A DNA stretch of 48,878 nucleotides, from NCBI GenBank assembly GCA_903913915.1, contig CAIWNE010000074.1, forward strand, positions 1-48,878, read 5' to 3'. The position numbers and the translations under genes are program-made. This DNA comes from an uncultured Opitutia bacterium (GTDB lineage: Bacteria > Verrucomicrobiota > Verrucomicrobiia > Opitutales > UBA953). The notes beneath the pieces were generated by a model, which made no database searches, was not told where the DNA came from, and saw nothing but the letters and a program-made list of their open reading frames with translations. Each line of letters starts with the position of its first letter. Position 1 is the stretch's first letter. This document shows positions 41,700 through 48,878 of this stretch, piece by piece.

Positions 41700-44425
41700 A
41701 TGCCCCGCTCCGCCTTCTTCCTCCTAGCCGCTGCCTCCCTGGTCGCCGCGCCCCAGTCCCTGCTGGCTGCCGACAAGGCTCCGCCCGCCCGTTATGTTCC
41801 GTCCGAAGGCGGCTCGATCCCGACGAACCTCTTCCAGGTCCCCGAAGGACTCGAGGTCACCCTCTGGGCTCGCTCGCCGATGCTGGCCAATCCGACGAAC
41901 ATCGACTTCGACGCCCAAGGCCGCCTCTGGGTCAACGAAGGCGTCAACTACCGCATCTATAACAAGGGCGGCAAGCGTCGCCCTGAAGGCGATCGCGTGA
42001 TCGTCCTCAGCGACACCAAGGGACAGGGTTTCGCCGATTCCGTCCAGACCTTCGTGCAGGACCCCGGTTGGACTTCCCCCCTTGGCATCTGCGTCATCGA
42101 CAACGTCATCTATGTCTCGCACGCCCCGACGATCTACAAGTTCACCGACGTGAACCGCGACGGCAAGTTCGACCCCGCGATCGACAAGATGGAAGTCTTC
42201 CTCACCGGCTTCGGCGGCCAGGACCACGACCACTCCCTCCACGCCGTGGTCACCGGTCCCGATGGCAAGCTCTACATCAATTCCGGGAACTGCGGCGGCG
42301 AAGTCACCGACAAGTCCGGCAAGACCTTCCGCATCTCCAGCGGCTACGTCGACATGCGCGGCGGCAAGTGGCCCTACGATCCCAAGACCGTCGCCGGCGC
42401 CAAGAGCGACGACGGCTTCGTATGGACTTCCGGCTTCTCGGGGCGCCTGAATGAGGACGGCACTGGACTGGAAATCATCGGCAACGGCTATCGCAACAGC
42501 TTCGAGAGCTTCCCGTCTTCGCTCGGCGACCTTTTCCAGGGCGATAACGACGACTCCCAGAGCTGCCGTACCTCCTTCGTGCTCGAGTACGGCTCGGCCG
42601 GCTACACCACGCCTACCGGCGCCAGCTACAATTCCGTCAAGCGCCCGGGCCAGCCGATGCCTCGCGCCCACTGGCGTCAGGACGATCCTGATACCATGGA
42701 TGTCGGCGACGTCTACGGCGGCGGCTCGCCCACCGGCATCACGGTCTACGAGAACGGCGCCCTCGGCTCCGCCTGGGAAGGCACTCTCCTGAACTGCGAG
42801 CCGTCCCGTAACACGATCCTCGCCTACAAGCTTGTCGCGCAGAAGGGTACCTTCGCCCTCAACGCCGACACCCGCAAGGATCTCATCACCTCCAATCCCG
42901 CCCGCGAATTCGTCGGCACGGACTTCAAGCACATCACCGCCGAAGAAGCCGCCAAGCCGAACGAGCGCATCATGTTCCGTCCTTCCGACGTCACCGTCGG
43001 TCCGGATGGCGCCATCTACGTCGCCGATTGGTACGACTCCCGCGTCGGCGGTCACCAGACCCTCGATGATACCTGCGCGGGCGCCCTCTACCGTATCGCT
43101 CCCAGGGCTTCAAGTCCGTCATCCCGAAGGTGGACCTCTCCACTCCCGAGGGTGCGGCCGCCGTGCTGCGCAATCCGGCCGTCAACGTCCGCCACCTCGG
43201 TTTCAATGCGCTGAAGGGTTTCGGCGCGAAGTCGCTGCCGGCCGTCACGGAAATCCTCCGCGACGCCAATCCTTACGTCGCCGCCCGTGGCGTCTGGCTT
43301 CTGCCTTACCTCGGGGACGAAGGCGTCGCACGCGTCAAGGCCCTCCTCAAGGATCCGAATCCCTCGCTGCGTCGCCTCGCCTTCCAGTCGCTGCGCCGTG
43401 CTCGTTATAACACGCTCAGCATCGCCGCCGATCTCGCCAAGGATTCCGATGTCGCCGTACGCCGCGACGTCGCGACCTCGTTGCACGCCGTTCCTGCCGA
43501 CAAGGCCGTGCCGATCCTGGTCGAGCTCGCCCGTCGCCTCGACGTTTCCGACAAGAACTCCATCGCCGCCTTCGGCATCGGCTCTGCCAACAAGCAGGAC
43601 GCCGTCTGGTCCGCCGTGAAGGCCGAGCTCGCCAAAGATGGCGCCGAAGCCTGGTCGCCTGAGGTCGAACGCATCGCCTGGCTGCTCCATCCCGCCAACG
43701 CGGTCCAGGAGTTCGTCGCGCGCGCCTCGTCCGCCAAGGTCTCGCAGGCCTCCCGCACGCTCGCCGTCGAGTCGCTCTCGTTCGTCGACAGCAAGGAAGC
43801 CGCGCTCGCCATGATCAAGCTCTGCGCCGCCGGTTCGCCTTCCGCCTCGGAAGCCAAGGGCTGGGCCCTGATGCGCATGGCCGGCCTCTGGTCGGCTTAC
43901 GACATCCGCAACGAACTCAAGGTCGCCGGCGTCTATGATGCCAAGAAGGTCGTCGTGAACGCCATCCAGGTCCCCGTCCAGCCGACCCAGACCTTCAGCG
44001 AACAGGACGTCCTCGCCAAGACCGGCGACGCCACGAAGGGCGCCGCCCTTGCCCAGCGTTGCATCATGTGCCACCAGATCAATGGCAATGGACCTGCTTA
44101 TGGCCCCGAACTCAAGGGTTGGGCTTCTCGCCAGAGCCGCGAGGCCTTGGTCCGCGCCATCGTGAACCCCTCGGCCGACATCGCCCTGGGTTACGAAGGT
44201 ACCACCCTGAAGCTGAAGGCTGGCGGCCAGATCGATGGTCGCCTCCAGTCTAATAATGACCCGATCGTGATCACCTCCACCGGTGGCGTCACCCAGCTCG
44301 TCCCCAAGGACCGCGTCTCTGGCCAGTCCAAGATGACCCGCTCCTTGATGATGTCCGGCGAGCAGCTGGGCCTCAATGCCCAGGAAGTGGCCGATGTGGC
44401 CGCTTTCTTGGCGACCTATAAGTAA
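41700..44425 (+). pseudogene. PVC-type membrane-bound dehydrogenase with HEAT repeats and cytochrome c, interrupted by a one-base frameshift
   Basis: Would be an exported protein of about 908 residues. Frame one (41700 to about 43103) has a signal peptide (ending SLLAAD) and the NHL-like propeller of the PVC dehydrogenase family: PTNIDFDAQGRLWVNEGVNY, FLTGFGGQDHDHSLHAV, YGGGSPTGITVYENGALG and VGPDGAIYVADWYDSRVGG. At RIAP the frame breaks. Frame two continues smoothly with GFKSVIPKVDLSTPEGAAAV, HEAT repeats, and a C-terminal cytochrome c with CIMCH (44060-44074) and a distal Met region. One base is missing in CCCAGGGC (43101-43108), where CCC AAG GGC is expected. No stop lies near the junction in frame one until 43214. 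Either a sequencing error or a recent inactivation; both halves are otherwise intact. Confidence 0.85.
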
Positions 44426-44449
44426 TCCAAGTCCCTAAAAACGTGGTTT

Positions 44450-44482
44450 AAGGGGGTTTTCCGCAGGGAAGACCCCCTTTTA
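44450..44482 (+). terminator. Rho-independent terminator of the PVC dehydrogenase gene
   Basis: AAGGGGGT (44450-44457) pairs with ACCCCCTT (44472-44479). An inner TTCC/GGAA stem has loop GCAG. A TT tract follows (TTTTAATTT). Confidence 0.88.
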
Positions 44483-44600
44483 ATTTACCGCTTGCGTCTG
44501 GGGCCGGCTTTATCAGGTTCGACCCTCCTTTCCCTAGGCAAGGCACGGCCGCACTACGCGGGTCCGCGACTTACTGGGCACCAAAAGACCTTATACCAAC

Positions 44601-45296
44601 ATGAAGCAGCTCACCCTTAAAGTCACCAGCCGCGCGCTCCATGGCCGCGGTCCCGCCCGCCGCCTCCGCGCCGATGGCTCCATTCCCGCCATCATCTACG
44701 GCAAGTCCGGCAACCAGAGCGTCGCCGTCGCCCAGGAAGCTTTCCGCGACCTGATGCGCGCCAAGGGCAACGCCGCCTCGCTCATCGACCTCGACGTCGA
44801 CGGCAAGAAGATGCTTTCCCTGATCAAGGAGTTCCAGCGTCATCCGATCACCCAGAAGTTCCTCCATATCGACATCATGGAGATCGACCCGAACTCCCCG
44901 ATGACCGCCGCCATCCCGGTGCGCGCGATCGGCGAGGCTTACGGTGTCAAGACCGACGGCGGCACGCTCGCCATCGTCTCCCAGACCATCAACGTCCGCT
45001 GTCTCCCGAAGGATCTCCCTGAGTTCATCGAGATCGACGTCACCGAACTCAAGGTCAACGAGTCCATCCACGTCGGCGAAGTCAAGGCCCCCAAGGGCAT
45101 CACTTTCCCGGGCGACCCCAAGCGCGTCGTCGTCGTCTGCTCCGAGATGGCCGAAGAAGAAGCCGCGCCCGAAGCGACCCCCGTCGCCGGTGCCGCCGCC
45201 GCTCCTGGCGCCGAAGGTGCCGCCGCTCCTGCGGCTGGTGCTGCTCCCGCCGCCGGCGCCGCTCCTGCTGCCGCCGCGCCTGCTGCCAAGAAGTAA
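44601..45296 (+). CDS. rplY: Large ribosomal subunit protein bL25 (CTC/TL5 type)
   Basis: A 231-residue 5S rRNA-binding ribosomal protein. Residues 1-95 are the L25 domain (SRALHGRGPARRLRADGSIPAIIYG). Residues 96-190 are the beta-rich CTC domain (IPVRAIGEAYGVKTDGG, INVRCLPKDLPEFIEIDV). The last about 40 residues are a low-complexity Ala/Pro/Gly tail ending in Lys-Lys. It is first in the rplY-pth-rpsF-ssb-rplI-dnaB block. The leader CTTATACCAAC before ATG 44601 has a TTATAC box but no Shine-Dalgarno sequence. Confidence 0.95.
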   Translation: MKQLTLKVTSRALHGRGPARRLRADGSIPAIIYGKSGNQSVAVAQEAFRDLMRAKGNAASLIDLDVDGKKMLSLIKEFQRHPITQKFLHIDIMEIDPNSPMTAAIPVRAIGEAYGVKTDGGTLAIVSQTINVRCLPKDLPEFIEIDVTELKVNESIHVGEVKAPKGITFPGDPKRVVVVCSEMAEEEAAPEATPVAGAAAAPGAEGAAAPAAGAAPAAGAAPAAAAPAAKK

Positions 45297-45338
45297 TTTC
45301 CGCGCCGGGCGTCCCCGGCACCTGTTCTTTGAAGTCAA

Positions 45339-45923
45339 ATGCCATTCTCGGTCATCGCCGCCCTCGGCAATCCGGGCCGAGAATATTCCGCCACGCGCCA
45401 CAACGCGGGGTGGATCGTCATCGACGCGCTCGCCGCTCAGGCTGGCGCGGTCTGGAGGGAAGAGGGCCGTTTTTCGGCCTCGGTCGCGAAGGTCACGTTC
45501 GGAGGTTCCTCCGTCCACCTGATCAAGCCGCTCACCTTCATGAACGACAGCGGGACGCCTCTGGCGGCCTTCCTCCGGTTCCACCGGATCGAGCTCTCCG
45601 AGCTCGTCGTTCTGCATGACGACATCGCGTTCGAGCCCGGTCAGCTCCGCCTCTCCCTGGGAGGTTCCGCCGCCGGCCACAACGGCGTCGCCAGCTGCAT
45701 CCGCCATCTCGGCGAACAATTCGTCCGCGCCCGTCTGGGCATCGGACCGAAGAAGCACCCCGGCCAAGACCTGGCCGACCACGTCCTCGGACGTTTTCCC
45801 GCCGCCGACCTCGCGATCCTGACCCAGCGCATCCCCGACTTCATCAAGAACCTCGAAATCCTCCTTTCCCAAGGCCTCCCGGCCGCCCAAAACCTCACCA
45901 ACAGAAAATCACCATCACCATGA
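45339..45923 (+). CDS. pth: Peptidyl-tRNA hydrolase
   Basis: A 194-residue enzyme that recycles peptidyl-tRNAs dropped by ribosomes. It has GNPGREYSATRHNAGW with catalytic His21, the substrate Asn69 in KPLTFMNDSG and Asp94 in VLHDDIAFEPG, corresponding to His20, Asn68 and Asp93 of the E. coli enzyme. GGSAAGHNGV and RARLGIG complete the signature. It follows rplY by 42 bases and overlaps rpsF by 4 bases (ATGA), so it is translationally coupled to rpsF. Confidence 0.95.
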   Translation: MPFSVIAALGNPGREYSATRHNAGWIVIDALAAQAGAVWREEGRFSASVAKVTFGGSSVHLIKPLTFMNDSGTPLAAFLRFHRIELSELVVLHDDIAFEPGQLRLSLGGSAAGHNGVASCIRHLGEQFVRARLGIGPKKHPGQDLADHVLGRFPAADLAILTQRIPDFIKNLEILLSQGLPAAQNLTNRKSPSP

Positions 45924-46225
45924 CCACCGCCACGATCCGCCGCGACTACCGCGCCAGCCTCATCCTCGACCTCCGCGGCTCGACGGATGCGCCTGAGACC
46001 GTCATCGACAAGCTCAAGGACGTCCTGAAGTCCATCGACTGCAAGGTCAGCGAGGTCGAGACCCTCGGCCAGAAGGAGTTCTCGCGCGTCGTCGACCGCA
46101 AGTTCCCCTCCGGCCTCTACGTCCAGTTCCACTTCGAAGGTCCGGTCACCGCTCCTACCGCCTTCCGCGAGAAGCTGCGCCTCGACCGCACCATCAATCG
46201 CCTGCTCGTGCAGGTGACCAAGTAA
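45920..46225 (+). CDS. rpsF: Small ribosomal subunit protein bS6
   Basis: A 101-residue protein of the 30S platform that binds the central domain of 16S rRNA with bS18. The ferredoxin-like fold shows YRASLILDLRG at the first strand, a helix with ETVIDKLKDVLKSI, and LYVQFHFEG near the centre. The C-terminus LDRTINRLLVQVTK is typical. It overlaps the pth stop by 4 bases, and ssb starts 19 bases after it, the classic rpsF-ssb order. rpsR (bS18), often between ssb and rplI, is absent here. Confidence 0.95.
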   Translation: MTTATIRRDYRASLILDLRGSTDAPETVIDKLKDVLKSIDCKVSEVETLGQKEFSRVVDRKFPSGLYVQFHFEGPVTAPTAFREKLRLDRTINRLLVQVTK

Positions 46226-46244
46226 TCTCAGCCCTCGCCTCGCC

Positions 46245-46682
46245 GTGGCCTCTTCCTTCAATCGCGTGATTCTCGCGGGTAACATGACCCGCGACCCCGA
46301 GGCCCGCGCCCTCCCGTCCGGCCAGGCCCTCACGAAGTTCTCCCTCGCCGTCAACCGCGCCTACACCACCAAGGAAGGCGAGAAGCGCGAGGAAGTCACC
46401 TACGTCGACATCGAGAGCTACGGCAAGCAGGCCGAGATCATCGCCAAGTACTGCGGCAAGGGCTCCGGCATCCTCGTCGAAGGGCGCCTCAAGCTCGACC
46501 AGTGGGAAGACAAGAAGACCGGCGAGAAGCGTTCGCGCCTCGGCGTCGTCCTCGAGAATTTCACCTTCATCGGCGGCAAGTCCCAGGGCGGCGAAGAGGG
46601 CGGTTCCGCTCCCCGCTCCCGCGGCGGCAACGACACCCCGGCTCCTTCCGGCGACCACGGCGGCGACGACGTCCCGTTCTAA
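46245..46682 (+). CDS. ssb: Single-stranded DNA-binding protein
   Basis: A 145-residue OB-fold protein that coats single-stranded DNA as a tetramer. The N-terminal MASSFNRVILAGNMTRDPEA and FSLAVNRAYTTKEGEKREEVTYVDIESYGKQAE (split over about 28-60) match bacterial SSB. A Gly/Ser/Pro-rich linker leads to the acidic C-terminal tip DDVPF, which recruits partner proteins. It uses a GTG start after CCTCGCCTCGCC, with no Shine-Dalgarno sequence. Confidence 0.95.
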   Translation: MASSFNRVILAGNMTRDPEARALPSGQALTKFSLAVNRAYTTKEGEKREEVTYVDIESYGKQAEIIAKYCGKGSGILVEGRLKLDQWEDKKTGEKRSRLGVVLENFTFIGGKSQGGEEGGSAPRSRGGNDTPAPSGDHGGDDVPF

Positions 46683-46718
46683 TCATTTCCTCACCACCCT
46701 TATAACCCAAGAAAGACC

Positions 46719-47288
46719 ATGGCATCCACCGAAGTTCTCCTCATCAAGCCCGTCGACGGCCTAGGCGCCGAAGGCGAGCAGGTCCGCGTCCGCGCGGGCT
46801 TCGCGCGCAACTACCTGCTTCCGCAGGGCATCGCGCTCCCCGTCAACCGTTCCAATACGAAGTACGTCGAGGCCCTCAAGAAGGCCCGCGAAGTCCGTGA
46901 AGCTCGCGACCTCGAGGTCGCCAACGAGACCGCTGCCAAGCTCGCCGCCATCAAGCTCGTCTTCGCCGTCAAGACCGGCGAGGGAGGCAAGATGTTCGGC
47001 GCGATCAGCACCGCCGAAATCTCCGCCAAGCTCGCCGAGCACGGCCTCGACATCGAGCGCAAGCGCATCCACCTCGGCCAGGGCCCCGTCAAGCTCCTCG
47101 GCAAGCACACCACGAGCATCCGTCTCCATGGCTCCGTCATGGTCGAGCAGGAGTTCGAGGTGGTCTCCGAGAACCCGATCGAAGTCGCCGCCGAAGAGGC
47201 TCCCGAGGCCGAAGAGCGCGAGTATCGCGACGACAAGGGCAAGAAGGCCCGCAAGCCTCGCAAGGAAAAGTCCGCCAAGTCCGAGTAA
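46719..47288 (+). CDS. rplI: Large ribosomal subunit protein bL9
   Basis: A 189-residue protein of the 50S L1-stalk base. The N-terminal rRNA-binding domain reads EVLLIKPVDGLGAEGEQVRV and RAGFARNYLLPQGIALPVN, followed by the long connecting helix (about 40-80) and the C-terminal domain with GGKMFGAISTAEIS. The last about 35 residues form an additional charged tail (PEAEEREYRDDKGKKARK), beyond the usual length of about 150. A purine-rich AAGAAAG precedes the ATG. The following terminator ends this transcript before dnaB. Confidence 0.95.
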   Translation: MASTEVLLIKPVDGLGAEGEQVRVRAGFARNYLLPQGIALPVNRSNTKYVEALKKAREVREARDLEVANETAAKLAAIKLVFAVKTGEGGKMFGAISTAEISAKLAEHGLDIERKRIHLGQGPVKLLGKHTTSIRLHGSVMVEQEFEVVSENPIEVAAEEAPEAEEREYRDDKGKKARKPRKEKSAKSE

Positions 47289-47306
47289 TCGGACCAGGCT
47301 CCCCGG

Positions 47307-47344
47307 AAAGGCGCGAAGTGCGAACTTCGCGCCTTTTTCTTTTC
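47307..47344 (+). terminator. Strong terminator between rplI and dnaB
   Basis: A 13-pair perfect stem, AAAGGCGCGAAGT (47307-47319) with ACTTCGCGCCTTT (47324-47336), has loop GCGA, followed by TTCTTTTC. Confidence 0.92.
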
Positions 47345-47448
47345 ATGGGGATATTCCGGCCTGTGAATAGGCTGCGAACAATGCGTGAACGGCCTCCGCG
47401 GTTTGGCGCTGTCCTCCGTTCCCGCCCTCGGCACACTGCCTTTCTCCC

Positions 47449-48878
47449 ATGGCCGAACGATCCCAGCGCCAGCGCCGCGAAGCTGCCCCCAATTACGGCG
47501 ACCGTGTGCCGCCTCATAACCTCGACGCCGAACGCGGCCTCATCGCCAGCATCGTCATCGACGGAGGCGACACGCTCCAACGCTGCCTCGAGCAGCGCGT
47601 CACGGCCGATTATTTCTTCGATCCGAAGCACCAGGACATCTATTCCGTCGCCGTCCAGCTGAACCAGGCGAGCACGGGCATCGACGAGATCACGCTGACC
47701 GAGCAGCTCCGCCGCGAAGGCAAGCTGGAGTCCGCGGGCGGCGCGACCTACGTCAACGAACTGACGGGCCTGATCTCGTCGAGCGCCCATGCGCCGCACT
47801 GGCTGGCGATCATCCGCGAGAAGCACTTCCTGCGCCAGCTGATCTCCACCGCCGTCACGACGGTCGAGAAGGCCCACACGCATGCGGAGGGCATCGAGCG
47901 CCTCCTCGAGGAGGTCGAGCAGTCATTCTTCCGCATCAGCGAGGACCGCATCTCCGAGTCGGCCCAGACGATCGACGGACCGATCGCGGAGGCTATGGAG
48001 CTCGTCCAGCGCATCATCCGCGACCGCAATTCGGTCCAAGGCGTGCCGACTGGATTCCCCGACCTCGACGCGATGACCTTCGGCTTCCAGCCCGGCCAGA
48101 TGATCGTCGTGGCCGCCCGTCCCGGCATGGGCAAGACGTCCATCGCGCTGAACTTCATCGAGGCGGCTCTTTTCCCTAAGCCGAGCGAAGCCCGCAAGCC
48201 GTCGAACGTCCTGCTGTTCTCCCTCGAAATGCCGGCCCGCGAACTTGCCCTCCGTCTGCTTTGCTCCCGCGCCCGGGTGAACATGCAGAAGCTCCGTACG
48301 GCCCATCCGGACGAGCGCATGCAGGTCGACCTCGTCCAGGCCGCCAACGAGTACAAGGGCTTGCCCCTGGTGGTCGACGACAACGGCGGCCAGAACATCC
48401 TCGAGATCCGCGCTAAGTGCCGCCGGGTCCATGCCCGCACGCCCTTGGACATGGTCGTCATCGACTACATCCAGCTCATCAACGGCCTCGATTCCGGACT
48501 TCCCCGCGAACAGCAGATCGCCGAAGTGTCCCGCAGCATCAAGGCCATGGCCAAGGAGTTCAAGATTCCGATCATCGCCCTGGCCCAGCTCAACCGTAAG
48601 TCCGAGGACGAGGCCCGTCAGCCCCGGATGTCCGACCTGCGCGAATCCGGCTCTATCGAGCAGGACGCCGACATCGTCATGCTCATCTCCAAGCCTCCGG
48701 TCAGCCAAGGCAAGGCCGCCGAAGCCGAGGCCGAGCAGGCAGGGCAGGACGGTTGCTACGCCCGCCAGCTGATCGTGGCCAAGAATCGTAACGGACCCAC
48801 CTCCGACATCAACTTGCTCTTTAATCCGGGGCTGACACGCTTCGAGTCTCCGGCCAAAGAATACCGTAATAATGAATA
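47449..48878 (+). CDS. dnaB: Replicative DNA helicase DnaB (3' end at or beyond the window edge)
   Basis: At least 476 residues of the hexameric replication-fork helicase. The N-terminal domain opens with RVPPHNLDAERGLIASIVID, and residues about 20-150 form the helical primase-contact region. The RecA-like domain carries Walker A ARPGMGKTS, LLFSLEMPARELALRLL, Walker B MVVIDYIQLI, the AQLNR sensor and DLRESGSIEQDAD with the arginine-finger region, then AKNRNGPT near the end. The frame is open to the last base, where only TA of the next codon is present; given RFESPAKEYRNNE the true stop is probably there or very close. ATG 47449 has a pyrimidine-rich leader without a Shine-Dalgarno sequence. 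Confidence 0.95.
   Translation, partial: MAERSQRQRREAAPNYGDRVPPHNLDAERGLIASIVIDGGDTLQRCLEQRVTADYFFDPKHQDIYSVAVQLNQASTGIDEITLTEQLRREGKLESAGGATYVNELTGLISSSAHAPHWLAIIREKHFLRQLISTAVTTVEKAHTHAEGIERLLEEVEQSFFRISEDRISESAQTIDGPIAEAMELVQRIIRDRNSVQGVPTGFPDLDAMTFGFQPGQMIVVAARPGMGKTSIALNFIEAALFPKPSEARKPSNVLLFSLEMPARELALRLLCSRARVNMQKLRTAHPDERMQVDLVQAANEYKGLPLVVDDNGGQNILEIRAKCRRVHARTPLDMVVIDYIQLINGLDSGLPREQQIAEVSRSIKAMAKEFKIPIIALAQLNRKSEDEARQPRMSDLRESGSIEQDADIVMLISKPPVSQGKAAEAEAEQAGQDGCYARQLIVAKNRNGPTSDINLLFNPGLTRFESPAKEYRNNE

Noticed and set aside
43101-43108. Programmed frameshift in the PVC dehydrogenase gene
   Set aside because: CCCAGGG is not a recognised slippery heptamer in this phase and no stimulatory structure is evident; a simple deletion or sequencing error explains the data.

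Overview
The window is GC-rich chromosomal DNA with densely packed genes on both strands. The gene content points to a Gram-negative member of the Verrucomicrobiota, most likely Opitutae-like. Evidence: a PVC-type secreted dehydrogenase carrying HEAT repeats and a C-type heme, a sorbosone-dehydrogenase-like protein paired with a Tat-exported TIM barrel, an exported formylglycine-generating enzyme, a sialidase locus, and outer-membrane and LPS functions (GT9 glycosyltransferase, MsbA-like exporter, AsmA-like protein, beta-barrel protein). No 16S rRNA gene is present, so the assignment is an inference.

Layout. 1-5215: tail of an upstream gene, citramalate synthase (cimA), an exported esterase, a NYN/OST-HTH RNA-binding or nuclease protein, and a divergent secreted Cys/His protein of unknown role. 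5233-9297: tRNA-Arg(CCU), a TerC family transporter, an MsbA-like ABC exporter and a GT9 glycosyltransferase. 9342-12036: a CrtI-like oxidoreductase and an MFS carrier. 12040-18588: formylglycine-generating enzyme, pyrE, yidC, yebC, a Nudix hydrolase, tRNA-Val(GAC) and eno. 18659-24202: a secreted hydrolase, a small membrane protein, and a minus-strand sialic acid cluster (NanM-like epimerase, MFS carrier, sialidase). 24406-27735: tRNA-Asn(GUU), a 39-residue very basic protein, a lipoprotein, OGG1-type 8-oxoguanine glycosylase, and a FecCD/FecE-like ABC pair downstream of a large AsmA-like gene (27732-31286). 31382-33661: a MerR-like regulator and a von Willebrand A protein. 33805-37765: two ammonium transporters, each with a consensus sigma-54 promoter, and a divergent outer-membrane barrel. 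37825-39204: two small proteins, tRNA-Leu(CAA) and HU. 39378-44425: GSDH-like dehydrogenase, Tat-exported TIM barrel, and the PVC dehydrogenase/cytochrome broken by a one-base frameshift. 44601-48878: the housekeeping block rplY(ctc), pth, rpsF, ssb, rplI and dnaB (cut at the window edge).

How genes work together. The two amtB genes form a nitrogen-responsive uptake unit by promoter type. The sialidase, carrier and epimerase would release, import and equilibrate sialic acid. MsbA and GT9 fit lipid A/core export and assembly. The rplY-to-dnaB block joins translation and replication genes.

Signals that cut across the window: almost no start codon has a Shine-Dalgarno motif. Several genes have a recognisable promoter whose predicted transcription start lies within a few bases of the start codon, suggesting leaderless or ultra-short-leader mRNAs. 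At two places a strong hairpin sits inside the promoter of the next gene. No CRISPR array, insertion sequence, prophage or recognisable defence system was seen.
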